NCBI GenBank assembly: GCA_964523105.1
Contig: CAZFZN010000011.1
Location: 119,520 to 183,519 of the forward strand
DNA length: 64,000 nt
Reading direction: 5' to 3'
Source of the DNA: V1-33 sp964523105
GTDB taxonomy: Bacteria; Verrucomicrobiota; Verrucomicrobiia; Verrucomicrobiales; V1-33
Both the position numbers and the translations under genes were made by a program. Positions within the stretch are counted from its first letter, which is position 1. Each line of letters begins with the position of its first letter. The notes beneath the pieces were generated by a model that made no database searches, was not told the DNA's origin, and was given only the letters and a program-made list of their open reading frames with translations. This document shows, piece after piece, positions 54,100 to 62,396 of this stretch.

Positions 54100-56748
54100 A
54101 TGATCCGTCTCCTTCTTACTCTGTTCCTCCCGCTCGCCGTCTTTGCCGAAGAAGCCCCCTCCTATCTGGAGCAACTCGTCCGCACCGCCGAGCAGTCGCT
54201 GGCCAAAGAAGTCCCGGACAAAGCCGCGTGGCTCGCCAACAAGGACCGCTACCGGCGCGAACTGAAGGAAATGCTGGGACTCGATCCCGAGCCGCCGCGC
54301 GGGGACTTGAAGCCGGTCGTCACCGGCACAGTGCAGGGCGACGGCTTCGTCGTTGAGAAACTTCACTTTCAGAGCCTGCCGGGGCTTTATGTGACGGCGA
54401 ACTTTTACCGCCCCGCGGTCGTCAGCGGCAAGCTGCCCACCATTCTCTATGTCAGCGGCCACGGGCCGACGTATGCGCCGGACGGCACGAGTTGCGGCAA
54501 TAAAGCGAGCTATCAGCATCACGGCATCTGGTTCGCGCGTCACGGCTACACCTGTCTCATTCTGGATACCGTGCAGTGGGGCGAAATTCTCGGCGAGCAC
54601 CACGGCACTTATCGCCTCAACCGCTGGTGGTGGGTCAGCCGCGGCTACACGCCCGCGGGTGTGGAGACATGGGCCGGCATTCGTGCGCTCGACTACCTCG
54701 CCACGCGACCGGAGGTGGACATGGAAAAAATCGGCGTCACCGGGCGCAGCGGCGGCGGGGCGTATTCGTGGTTCATCACCGCCGTGGACGACCGTATAGC
54801 AGTCTCCGCGCCCACCGCCGGCATCACCACGCTGCGCGATCACGTCATCAACGGCGTCATCGAAGGCCACTGCGACTGCATGTATTTCGTGAACCTCTAC
54901 GGCTGGGACTTCGACAAACTCGCCGCGCTCTCCGCCCCGCGCCCGCTGCTCATTTCCAATACCGACAAGGACAACATCTTCCCCCTCGGCGGCGTCATCC
55001 GCGTTCACGAAAGCACCCGGCGCATCTACGAAATGCTCGATGCCGGCAAGAACCTCGGCCTGCAAATCGCCGAAGGCCCGCACAAGGACACGCAGCCGCT
55101 CAACATCGGGGCGTTCCACTGGTTCGAGCGCTTCCTGAAAGGCAAAGACCTCATGGACACCATCGCCGAGCCGGCGGTGAAAGTCTTCAAGCCGGAGGAA
55201 TTGCGAGTGTTCACAGAGATTCCGAAGGACGAGATCAACACGCGCATTGACGAGACCTTCGTGCCCGTGGCGAATCCGCCGGTGCCGCAGACGAAGGAGG
55301 AATGGGAGAAGATGCGCGACGGGTGGATGAAGGTGCTGCGGGAGAAGATGCTGACAGGAACTGGTGATATTTTCGGCCACAAATTTGGAGAAGAAGCGAA
55401 AACCAATCATCACGTTCGGCGGCGGTTTGATTTGGCCGGCCGTCCGATTGACGTCATTGATGCTCTCGATTCTGCCGCCAGAGGTGCTGACGAATCTCCA
55501 GATACTCATGGCGTGGATACTCGAGGACGAAGTGCAGCGCTTCTTATCTATTCAAGATTGCTTGTCCAAAACCCGCGCGACTTCTTCATCAGTCTGCATG
55601 ATTTGCCTACCTCACATCGGCAAGAATTATGCTTCCCCGGCATACTCAAGTACTTCAACATGCCCCAAGCAGTCGCGATGACAGCGGAACACACAAGAGT
55701 TACCATCACGGGCCGCCGCGAGGACTGGACGTGGGCGCTCCAGACGGCGGAGAAGATGGGTTTTTCCCAGAATCTGGAGATCGTCCCGGCGCTGGAAGTA
55801 TTGGAGGTGAAGAAGATTTGGGACGCCGCGCCGCACAATGCCTTCACCAGCCTGACGAAGTATACAGACGAGTGGTTCATCACCTTCCGCGAAAGCTCGA
55901 AGCACGTCCCCGGCACCGACGGCGCGGTGCGGGTGCTCGTTTCCAAAGACGGCAGCGCGTGGGAATCCGCCGCGCTGCTCACGGAGGCCGGCGTGGACCT
56001 GCGCGATCCGAAATTCTGCACCGCACCCGACGGCCGCCTCATGCTCACCATCGGCGGCTCGATCTACGACGGCACCAGCGCACCCGATGCGAAGCGCAAA
56101 CGCACCGCCGCGCGCACGCGCTCCGCCTTCTCCAGTGACGGTCGCACCTGGACCGCACCGTTGCCGTGCTGCGATGACGGTCAGTGGCTCTGGCGCTCTA
56201 CTTTGCACGATAAGGCACTCTACGGCGTCGCCTATACCGTGGCCGACAAAGAGAAGTTCAAACTTAGCCTGTGGTCCTCGCCCGACGGCGCGAAGTTCTC
56301 CCGAGTGACTGATCTCGCGCCCGGCCGCAACGCCCTGCCCAACGAAACGACGCTGCGTTTCACTGACGACGGCACGATGCTCGCCCTGACGCGCGACGAG
56401 AACAAAGGGAAGCGCGGCAACGCCATGTTCGGCGTCAGCGAGCCGCCTTACAAGCAATGGTCATGGACCGACACCGGCCACATCATTCAAGGCCCCGACT
56501 TCATCCGCCTCGCCGATGGCCGCATGATTTACGGCGGTCGCGATTACGCCGACGGCAAGCCGAACACCACCATCGGCCTCCTCACCGCCACCGGTCAGGC
56601 GATGCCCATGCTGGTGCTGCCGAGCGGCGGCGATTGCAGCTATCCCGGCCTCGCGGAAGGGTCGGGCGGGCAGATTTGGGTCAGCTACTACTCCAGCCAC
56701 GAAGGGAAGTCGGCGATCTATTTCGCGAGGCTCAAGCTGGCTCACTAA
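54100..56748 (+). CDS. Secreted acetylxylan-esterase-like / sialidase-like fusion
   Basis: The protein is 882 residues with a signal peptide (MIRLLLTLFLPLAVFA). The first part (about residues 60-330) is an alpha/beta-hydrolase of the acetylxylan esterase type with LYVSGHGPTYAPDGTS, the nucleophile motif GVTGRSGGGAYS and LLISNTDKDNIFP. A continuation from about 430 to 550 (HHVRRRFDLAGRPIDV, FFISLHDLPTSHRQE) belongs to the same family. From about residue 580 a sialidase-like propeller follows, with Asp-box-like turns SKDGSAWESAA, SSDGRTWTAP and SSPDGAKFS. The chain probably de-esterifies and then cleaves or binds a complex polysaccharide. The ATG at 54100 is set by the signal peptide. Confidence 0.8.
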   Translation: MIRLLLTLFLPLAVFAEEAPSYLEQLVRTAEQSLAKEVPDKAAWLANKDRYRRELKEMLGLDPEPPRGDLKPVVTGTVQGDGFVVEKLHFQSLPGLYVTANFYRPAVVSGKLPTILYVSGHGPTYAPDGTSCGNKASYQHHGIWFARHGYTCLILDTVQWGEILGEHHGTYRLNRWWWVSRGYTPAGVETWAGIRALDYLATRPEVDMEKIGVTGRSGGGAYSWFITAVDDRIAVSAPTAGITTLRDHVINGVIEGHCDCMYFVNLYGWDFDKLAALSAPRPLLISNTDKDNIFPLGGVIRVHESTRRIYEMLDAGKNLGLQIAEGPHKDTQPLNIGAFHWFERFLKGKDLMDTIAEPAVKVFKPEELRVFTEIPKDEINTRIDETFVPVANPPVPQTKEEWEKMRDGWMKVLREKMLTGTGDIFGHKFGEEAKTNHHVRRRFDLAGRPIDVIDALDSAARGADESPDTHGVDTRGRSAALLIYSRLLVQNPRDFFISLHDLPTSHRQELCFPGILKYFNMPQAVAMTAEHTRVTITGRREDWTWALQTAEKMGFSQNLEIVPALEVLEVKKIWDAAPHNAFTSLTKYTDEWFITFRESSKHVPGTDGAVRVLVSKDGSAWESAALLTEAGVDLRDPKFCTAPDGRLMLTIGGSIYDGTSAPDAKRKRTAARTRSAFSSDGRTWTAPLPCCDDGQWLWRSTLHDKALYGVAYTVADKEKFKLSLWSSPDGAKFSRVTDLAPGRNALPNETTLRFTDDGTMLALTRDENKGKRGNAMFGVSEPPYKQWSWTDTGHIIQGPDFIRLADGRMIYGGRDYADGKPNTTIGLLTATGQAMPMLVLPSGGDCSYPGLAEGSGGQIWVSYYSSHEGKSAIYFARLKLAH

Positions 56749-56875
56749 CGGTCCGATTCCACGAAACTTCCGGGGCAGCAAAAAACCGCTCCGCAGCTCC
56801 TGGAGAAAGTGGTCCCGGAGAACAGCCATATTGCCACCCGGAGGCCCGGGCTGAGTGGCGCCGCCTGCGCCCGGT

Positions 56876-57319
56876 TCACCTTCGCTGCCACGCGGGCCAG
56901 CCGCCGTGGAGGACGCGGATGTCGAGGTCGCCGAGGCCGGAGGTGAGGAGTTTTTCGCGGAGTTCGCGGCTCGCCTGACATTTTTTGGCGTCGCAGTAGA
57001 TAACGAGAGTGCGGTCCATGTTTTCGGACAATGACATGACCACGGGAGTCACGAGATCCTCCCATTCAAAGAGATTGAGCAGCATGGCGCCGGGGATGTG
57101 GCCCTTGTCGAATTCGCTGCGGCGGCGCGCGTCGAGCCAGAGCACTTTGCCCTGCTTTTCCAGTGCCAGGGCGTCGGCGATACTGATTTCATCCGGTCCG
57201 GGGGGTTCCGAGATGAGGTGGAGTTCCGGGCGGTCGTCCTTCCAGTAAAAAGTCCCCAGCGCTCCGGCGGCGCCGAGCGCGAGGAGCAGGGCGCACTGCC
57301 AAACGATGCGAAGGATCAT
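56876..57319 (-). CDS. Membrane-anchored rhodanese-domain protein
   Basis: This is a 147-residue protein with an N-terminal membrane anchor or signal (MILRIVWQCALLLALGAAGA) and one rhodanese domain. The domain begins ISIADALALEKQGKVLWLDA and carries RRSEFDKGHIPGAMLLNL. The active-site loop is IYCDAKKCQASRE; the first cysteine is in the catalytic position and a second follows four residues later. It probably handles sulfane sulfur or a related thiol reaction outside the cytoplasm. The start overlaps the DUF1573 gene's stop by 4 bp, so the two are translationally coupled. Confidence 0.87.
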   Translation of the reverse strand: MILRIVWQCALLLALGAAGALGTFYWKDDRPELHLISEPPGPDEISIADALALEKQGKVLWLDARRRSEFDKGHIPGAMLLNLFEWEDLVTPVVMSLSENMDRTLVIYCDAKKCQASRELREKLLTSGLGDLDIRVLHGGWPAWQRR

Positions 57320-58023
57320 GGCTTCTGGACGGCAGGCACGGCCGCAGGCGCTCCCGCTTTGGGCCGCATGACGTTGAAGAAGAGCAGACGCTTTTGATAG
57401 CGGGGATACGGGGCATTCGTCTCCACCCGCAGCACTCCGAGCATGGGCTCGGCGGTGGTCCTAGGCGTCAGGGTGATTTCGTACTCCCGGCCCTTTTTGA
57501 TCTCCTTGAACTCCGCGGCCATGTTCTCCCGGCTGCTCGCGAGGCCGGTGACGGCGATCTCCTTCTCATCGACGACGGTGAGCTTGAACGTCTTCGCCTT
57601 CGGCTCTTCGCCGACGGTCCATTTCAGATTGTCAGGCTCCACTTTGAAAATGGGCGGGATGGTCATCCTGACAGTGAGGGGGATTTCCGGCTGGGCGGGG
57701 TCATCGGTGATGACCACCACCTGTTTGGCCACCTCGCCCTCGAAAGTGCCGAGCAGGAAGGCCGTCTCGATCACGCCCGTCTCGCCGTCCTTGAACTCCG
57801 TCTTGTCGTCCTTCGACTTCGCTTTGAGGCAGGAACAATAGGTCTCGATGTCCTTGATGCGGACAGTCTTTCCCCCGGTGACTTTGAATTTGAAATCCTT
57901 CGAGACTTCGGCGTCCGAAAGCTTCGCCGTGTGAGCGATCTCGGTCTTCGCGAATTCCAGTCCGGCACGGACCGGCGGGGCAAAGAACAGGCAGGCGAGC
58001 AGCAGTGAGGGGAGAGTTTTCAT
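57316..58023 (-). CDS. DUF1573-domain secreted protein
   Basis: This 235-residue exported protein has a signal peptide (MKTLPSLLLACLFFAPPVRA). The DUF1573 core follows, with a strand-turn-strand reading KFKVTGGKTVRIKDIETYCS, the CSC motif in YCSCLKAKSKDDKT, and VKQVVVITDDPAQPEIPLTV-like strands (AKQVVVITDDPAQPEIP). A second Ig-like region (FKVEPDNLKWTVGE to RVETNAPYPRYQK) completes it. DUF1573 proteins often sit beside thiol-redox or rhodanese genes, as here. Its precise role is unknown. The ATG at 58023 is well supported by the signal peptide. Confidence 0.85.
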   Translation of the reverse strand: MKTLPSLLLACLFFAPPVRAGLEFAKTEIAHTAKLSDAEVSKDFKFKVTGGKTVRIKDIETYCSCLKAKSKDDKTEFKDGETGVIETAFLLGTFEGEVAKQVVVITDDPAQPEIPLTVRMTIPPIFKVEPDNLKWTVGEEPKAKTFKLTVVDEKEIAVTGLASSRENMAAEFKEIKKGREYEITLTPRTTAEPMLGVLRVETNAPYPRYQKRLLFFNVMRPKAGAPAAVPAVQKP

Positions 58024-58052
58024 GACGGCGGTATGACAGGGCGGGAGGCATT

Positions 58053-58088
58053 AAACCAAAGATCGGCGCAGATAAACACGGATTTCGG
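58053..58088. repeat. Single degenerate arm of the dispersed CCACAGATG element, copy E
   Basis: CCAAAGATCGGCGCAGATAA followed by ACACGGATTT matches one arm of the element with some changes. No inverted partner is found before the tRNA fragment at 58174, so it is either a solo arm or a copy cut by later events. Confidence 0.5.
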
Positions 58089-58173
58089 CCCGTGTCCCGG
58101 TGGCCGCCGCTTTCCCCTTCCGTCCCCTGACGGTGCCTCAGCGGATGCTGCGGATTCAAAGCATCTCCAATCG

Positions 58174-58230
58174 TGCCGGCGAAGGGACTCGAACCCATAC
58201 TCCCTTGCGGGAAGCGGATTTTGAATCCGC
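58174..58230 (-). pseudogene. 3' fragment of tRNA-Leu(CAA), probable att site
   Basis: Read on the minus strand this is the 3' part of a leucine tRNA. It has anticodon stem-loop GCGGATTCAAAATCCGC with anticodon CAA, a long variable arm TTCCCGCAAGGGA, a T-loop with GGGTTCGAGTCCC, and acceptor strand CGCCGGCA without CCA. The D-arm and 5' acceptor strand GCCGGCG that should lie at about 58231-58260 are missing, and the T-stem has one mismatch (U-U). A tyrosine integrase starts 83 bp away. This is the usual footprint of an element inserted at a tRNA 3' end. Confidence 0.8.
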
Positions 58231-58312
58231 TGTCTGAACCGGAACTGGTCTGCGTTTCGCTTATTTTTCGCTTATTTCTTGATGGTGCGCGATTTTGCTT
58301 CATGGTGCACGA

Positions 58313-59623
58313 GTGAACGCAAAACAACTCTCCCAAGCCTCTGTTTCACCACGGAAGAAGCCCCGCAAGTCACGGCATCGGCTGCCACTTCAACGGCGCA
58401 AGCTCGCGGGGGTGAGCATCACCATTCAGCGGTGCCGTTCGGCCCGCTATGCGGCGCGCGTGGTCATTCATCAGGCGGGAGGTGCGCGCATCACGCGGAG
58501 CTTCAAGACGATGGAGGAAGCCAGGCTCTTTGCGCAGCGGCAGGAGATCGAGGCGGGCAATGCGGGCGCGCGGGCGGTAACGGAAATCGGCGACGATGAG
58601 CGCCGCATCATGCTCCATGCGAAGGAATCGCTGGCAGCGTACGGCAAGACTCTCTCCGATGCCGTGGCGCACTACCTCGCCTGGCTGCGGCAGACGGCGC
58701 GCTCGGCATCCGTGGCGGACGTGATGACCATGTTCATGGACAGCAAGCGCACGGAGGGCAAATCAAGGCGCTACCTGCTCGACCTCAATTCCCGGTTGGG
58801 CAAATTCGCGGCGGCCTTTGGCGCGCAGCCCATCAGCGCGGTCACGGCGGAGGAAATCAGCCAGTGGCTGACAGGTCTGAAACTGGAGCCGGTGGGCAGC
58901 AACAACTTCCGCCGCGTCATCGCGGTGATGTTCAACTTCGCCGCCGCCCGCGGCTACTGTGCGGAGGGCGTGGCGAAGCGCACCTTGCGCATCAAGACCG
59001 TGGAGAAGGAGCCGGGCATCCTCACCGTGGCGGAGTGCAGTGCGCTCCTGCACGCGGCGCCGGAGCCGGTGCGCGCCGCCGTGGCCATCGGCCTTTTCTG
59101 CGGCGTGCGCACGGAGGAACTGGAGCGGCTGGACTGGCGGGCCGTGGACCTGGAGGGCGAAACCCTGAGCATCGGTGCCGGCGTGAGCAAGCTCTCCCAG
59201 CGCCGCACCATTCCCATCCGCGCCAATCTGCGGGCGTGGCTGGAGCCGCTGCGCCAGCTTGGCGGCCCGATATTGCCCCGCACCCGGGAAATGCGCACGC
59301 TCATGGAGCAGGCCCGGCGCGCCGCCGGCTTCGGCACGGCCGCCGCCTGCGCCGCCGATCCCGCGCTGCGCCCGTGGCCGCACAACGCTCTGCGGCACAG
59401 CTACGCCAGCTACCGCCTCGCCATGTGGCCCGACGCCGCTGCGCTGGCGCTGGAGATGGGCAACAGCCCCGGCGTCATCCTACGGCATTACCGCTCGCTG
59501 GTGAAGCCCGCCGCTGCGGCAGCCTTCTGGAACCTCTCGCCGGCAACCACACCTGCCGGAAAGGTACGGCCCATCAAGTCCACCACGCCGGCCAAGGCTG
59601 GCCCGCGGCGAAAGACCGCCTGA
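58313..59623 (+). CDS. Tyrosine recombinase / integrase
   Basis: This is a 436-residue site-specific recombinase. An N-terminal arm-binding-like region (SITIQRCRSARYAARVVIHQ) and a core-binding SAM-like domain (about residues 120-220) precede the catalytic domain. Catalytic residues are R266 (CGVRTEELERL), the beta-hairpin RRTIPI, H357 and R361 (PHNALRHSY) and the nucleophile Y393 (VILRHYRSL). The second His/Trp position is Asn (N384, MGNSP), a variant I associate with integrases of this phylum. A GTG at 58313 is taken as start; a TTG at 58295 is possible. It should catalyse insertion at and excision from the adjacent tRNA-Leu. Confidence 0.92.
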   Translation: MNAKQLSQASVSPRKKPRKSRHRLPLQRRKLAGVSITIQRCRSARYAARVVIHQAGGARITRSFKTMEEARLFAQRQEIEAGNAGARAVTEIGDDERRIMLHAKESLAAYGKTLSDAVAHYLAWLRQTARSASVADVMTMFMDSKRTEGKSRRYLLDLNSRLGKFAAAFGAQPISAVTAEEISQWLTGLKLEPVGSNNFRRVIAVMFNFAAARGYCAEGVAKRTLRIKTVEKEPGILTVAECSALLHAAPEPVRAAVAIGLFCGVRTEELERLDWRAVDLEGETLSIGAGVSKLSQRRTIPIRANLRAWLEPLRQLGGPILPRTREMRTLMEQARRAAGFGTAAACAADPALRPWPHNALRHSYASYRLAMWPDAAALALEMGNSPGVILRHYRSLVKPAAAAAFWNLSPATTPAGKVRPIKSTTPAKAGPRRKTA

Positions 59624-59741
59624 GATTCCGCGCGGGCATCGCGTTCCAAAGCCTGAGCCCGCCCGCCCGCAGACAGGCCACCGGGCACCCACACGCACAG
59701 GCATGTTGCAGCACGCTCACAACGACGGTAAAATCCCACTG

Positions 59742-60497
59742 ATGAGCACCAAGTCCAAGGCATCTCCGCACCATCAAGCAGATCCGCCGAGTGGACAGAT
59801 GACGCTGTATGATCTTCCCGATGAACAAGCGAAGGAAATAAGCCTGCGCTTCGATCCGCTGCGCGAACGTCTCGACGAAACCGATTCTACCGCCCCCTGC
59901 TGGTTACCGCTTTGTCATGAAGTGGCGCGCGGTTATAGGATACTCTACATGCCAAATGAGACCAAGTCGGCTTTGATTCGATGGGTCAAGAGTTACCACT
60001 GTCCCGTTGCGGCAGAACACCGGCGGAAAGTAAATGGCACCAACAAGGTTGAACTCTTGCTTAAGTCCGCTGCGGCCCCCCTGGGATTTACCATGCTGGC
60101 ACCCACAGAGCTTCGTCTGACGCGCTCCAAATGCAATAAAGGTGCCGCCGATTGGCTGCGGAGTGTCATCATCGAGAGGGATACACAGCAACTGAAGGAC
60201 CTGATCATGCTCATTGAACAGGTGCTCCCGGAGTCGGTGAAACTGCACGACAAGATGAAAGTGGCGGACATCCCGCTTCCCCCCAAAGAGTCACGATGCT
60301 ACGCCGCCCAGACCGCGCATGATGCGTTTCTCGATTTCGTGCCGGCGCACCGCAGGCTTCCAGGCAAGAAGGAACTGAAAGAAGCCGTGGAGAAGCGTCG
60401 CGGAGGCCACTTGATCCAGGAGAGCCAATGGTCGGCCACCCTCAAGGAACTCGGCTTGGGCGGACTCCCCCGCGTCACCATTCGCAGGCGCGCGTAA
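59742..60497 (+). CDS. Unrecognised 251-residue protein of the integrative element
   Basis: I do not recognise a family. The protein is moderately basic with no signal peptide or membrane segment. The N-terminus is polar; the first ordered region may be AKEISLRFDPLRERLDETDS, followed by RGYRILYMPNETKSALIRW, a central SVIIERDTQQLKDLIMLIEQ and a C-terminal region with RLPGKKELKEAVEKR and KELGLGGLPRVTIRRR. The C-terminal part could be a small helical DNA-binding domain. It sits between the integrase and the HTH gene on the same strand, so it is likely part of the element. The ATG at 59742 is used; an ATG at 59703 is an alternative. Confidence 0.65.
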   Translation: MSTKSKASPHHQADPPSGQMTLYDLPDEQAKEISLRFDPLRERLDETDSTAPCWLPLCHEVARGYRILYMPNETKSALIRWVKSYHCPVAAEHRRKVNGTNKVELLLKSAAAPLGFTMLAPTELRLTRSKCNKGAADWLRSVIIERDTQQLKDLIMLIEQVLPESVKLHDKMKVADIPLPPKESRCYAAQTAHDAFLDFVPAHRRLPGKKELKEAVEKRRGGHLIQESQWSATLKELGLGGLPRVTIRRRA

Positions 60498-60645
60498 CTT
60501 CCACTTCTGATTTTTTGCCTGAGTGGAACGAACACCGCCCGCCGGTGTGCAGAAATCGGCACATGCCCTCCTCAGAGCGCACCAATCATCCGGCACCGTG
60601 CCGAGTGAGGCTCTGCACTCCTCAGCGGGGGGCATGTTCCAAACT

Positions 60646-60834
60646 ATGACCAGCATCCAAACACTCCACACCAAGAGAGAAGCCGCGCGCCTCCTCCGCG
60701 TCAGCCTCCGCAGCATAGACAACCTCCTCAAAGCCCGCGCCCTGGAATTCATCCGCATCGGCCGCGCCGTCCGCATCTCCTCCGCTGCCATCGAGCAGTT
60801 CAAAGCAGCTCGCACCGTCAGAGCCAACGCCTGA
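60646..60834 (+). CDS. Small helix-turn-helix protein, excisionase/AlpA-like
   Basis: The 62-residue protein is a single MerR/excisionase-type winged HTH. It has TKREAARLLRVSLRSIDNLL as the HTH and LEFIRIGRAVRISSAAIEQF as the wing and last helix, which is the pattern of HTH_17 and of phage excisionases. It probably directs the integrase to excise, or controls rep expression. The ATG at 60646 is chosen; the frame extends upstream without similarity. The gap 60498-60645 before it holds two CTCCTCAG direct repeats and a CATGCCC/GGGCATG inverted pair but no gene. Confidence 0.8.
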   Translation: MTSIQTLHTKREAARLLRVSLRSIDNLLKARALEFIRIGRAVRISSAAIEQFKAARTVRANA

Positions 60835-60945
60835 TCCCGCCGTCGGAACTGAAAGCAATCCGCCACGGACGAACCGCTGCCTCCCCGGCTGTCCATGCAC
60901 TTCGCCGGGAGGCCGCGGGCCTGAGCGGAAACTTCCGGTGCTGCC

Positions 60946-62070
60946 ATGAAACACTCAGACGACATTGTTGGCGGGCCAGTGAGCGGGCGTAAACCACGCG
61001 CCGCCGGAAGCCCGGACGGATGGACTCCCCCGTGTCTCGCAACCCTGCACCGGCTGCTGCACGAGCATCCCCCGGTATCTCTCTGTCACTTCAAAGGGCC
61101 AAAGCGAAAGCGGCAGGTTCTCGTGCATGAGGCGGAGGGATTCTATCCCGCCAGGCAATTCGAGCGCCGGAAGCCGACCCCTCTGGACCGCGGACCTCAG
61201 TGCCGCGCTGTCTTTGAGAAACTGGCCCGTTCCGTCAGGGACCATGCAGAGGCCACCGGTTATCGCGGCTTCTGGTGTCTCTACATCGAGGATAGCCGAT
61301 GGGCGGGGTTTCATTTCCATCTTTGGTGTGCCGAGACCATGCCGGCGCAGATGGTGCAGTCCCTGCGAAAAACCTGGCTGCGGCTCATCGGAGAGCCCGA
61401 CAACAAACATCAGTGCTTCAAATACGACGCCACCATCAGGGACTCGGAAAAAGCCATCAGCTACTGCGGTAAGATTTTCGACGGGGAGGAGGGTTGGACG
61501 GTGAAGGAGAGGTTCACGAGATGGGGAGATGCCGGGAAATTTCGCCCCTACAGGGTGGGGAACGCGCGGACTTCTTCACACCTGCGAAGGGGAAATTCTC
61601 ACCTCCCAGCGTTCGCAGGTGAGAAAAAAGAAGAGGCTTTTTCCCGGCCTGTGACTCCCTCCGTTCTTGTACCAGTAACGAATGCAGCCATAGTGTGCCC
61701 CCTCTCTGAGCCAACCCGACCTGAGCATGATTATACTACCGGTGGTTTGTCCGGGGACGATGACGCCCCCCGGCGGGCTGTCAGTGTAAGCGTAAGGGTC
61801 GCCCCTCTTTATGGTCCGGGTGATCTTCCGATCCCTCCTACGGCGGCATGGGCTGTCGCCCACTTCCAGCGCCTCCGCACCCGCTGGCGCATGGAGCCGG
61901 ACTCCATCCGGCATCCCGGCCCGGGATTTCACCCGGAGTCTGTCGAGGCCGGGTTCCTCATTCCTGCGGGCCGGACCCGTGATTTTGAGCAGGAGGCAGC
62001 CCGCGGATTCGCTCGTGTGTACCGACCGGATACCATACCGCGCCTTCTCACTCCCGCCTTGCAATCTTAA
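60946..62070 (+). CDS. HUH-endonuclease replication initiator (rolling-circle Rep)
   Basis: This 374-residue protein has the motif order of single-tyrosine HUH Rep proteins. A hydrophobic strand GYRGFWCLYIED stands in place of motif I. The metal-binding HUH is WAGFHFHLWCAE with H123 and H125. The nicking motif is KAISYCGKIFDG with Y173 and K176 (YxxK). The family nicks one strand at an origin to start rolling-circle replication of plasmids and small phages. Residues after about 210 are unlike known helicase domains and are rich in R, P and S, so the C-terminus is probably disordered or a partner-binding tail. An inverted repeat within the gene (61571-61633) could be its origin. Confidence 0.78.
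   Translation: MKHSDDIVGGPVSGRKPRAAGSPDGWTPPCLATLHRLLHEHPPVSLCHFKGPKRKRQVLVHEAEGFYPARQFERRKPTPLDRGPQCRAVFEKLARSVRDHAEATGYRGFWCLYIEDSRWAGFHFHLWCAETMPAQMVQSLRKTWLRLIGEPDNKHQCFKYDATIRDSEKAISYCGKIFDGEEGWTVKERFTRWGDAGKFRPYRVGNARTSSHLRRGNSHLPAFAGEKKEEAFSRPVTPSVLVPVTNAAIVCPLSEPTRPEHDYTTGGLSGDDDAPRRAVSVSVRVAPLYGPGDLPIPPTAAWAVAHFQRLRTRWRMEPDSIRHPGPGFHPESVEAGFLIPAGRTRDFEQEAARGFARVYRPDTIPRLLTPALQS
61571..61633. repeat. Imperfect inverted repeat inside rep, possible origin hairpin
   Basis: CACCTGCGAA at 61579-61588 and TTCGCAGGTG at 61612-61621 form a 10-bp stem around 23 bases. With a gap, the flanking CTTCTT at 61571-61576 and AGAAG at 61629-61633 extend it. It lies in the poorly conserved part of the Rep gene. 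Confidence 0.4.
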
Positions 62071-62099
62071 CGCCCCGCGTTACTAAATGCCCGCGCCCC

Positions 62100-62381
62100 A
62101 TGATCCGCTCCTTCGACTGCCCGGACACCGCCCAGCTTTTCCATGAACGCCGCAACCGCGCCATCCCCTCCGACATTCAGCGCACCGCTCTGCGGAAGCT
62201 GGCGCAGCTTCACGCCGTCACGGCCCTTTCCCAACTCGCCCTGCCTCCCGGCAACAACCTGGAAGCCCTCAAAGGCGGGCGCAAAGGCCAGCACTCCATC
62301 CGCATCAACGACCAGTGGCGCATCTGCTTCCGCTGGACGCCCGACGGCCCGCAAGATGTGGCCATCGTGGACGACCATTGA
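62100..62381 (+). CDS. higB: HigB-type toxin
   Basis: The 93-residue protein is a HigB/RelE-family mRNA interferase. It begins MIRSFDCPDTAQLFHERRNR and ends with the typical strand block LEALKGGRKGQHSIRINDQW then RICFRWTPDGPQDVAIVDDH. HigB toxins cut mRNA on the ribosome. The toxin precedes the antitoxin, as is usual for higBA. The gap to the antitoxin is 15 bp. The ATG at 62100 follows the Rep gene by 29 bp, so it may be read from the same transcript and stabilise the element. Confidence 0.92.
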   Translation: MIRSFDCPDTAQLFHERRNRAIPSDIQRTALRKLAQLHAVTALSQLALPPGNNLEALKGGRKGQHSIRINDQWRICFRWTPDGPQDVAIVDDH

Positions 62382-62396
62382 ACCCGCCTCCTGGCC

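Noticed and set aside
55360..55560. Frameshift in the esterase-sialidase gene
   Set aside because: The other two frames either stop or lack family motifs, while the main frame shows esterase-family blocks (RRRFDLAG, DLPTSHRQE) on both sides.
58174..58260. Intact tRNA-Leu gene
   Set aside because: The 5' acceptor strand and D-arm are missing and the T-stem has a mismatch, so only the 3' part is present.
60291..60965. 224-codon minus-strand gene in the integrative element
   Set aside because: It is antisense to three plus-strand genes, is rich in R, A and S and shows no domain.
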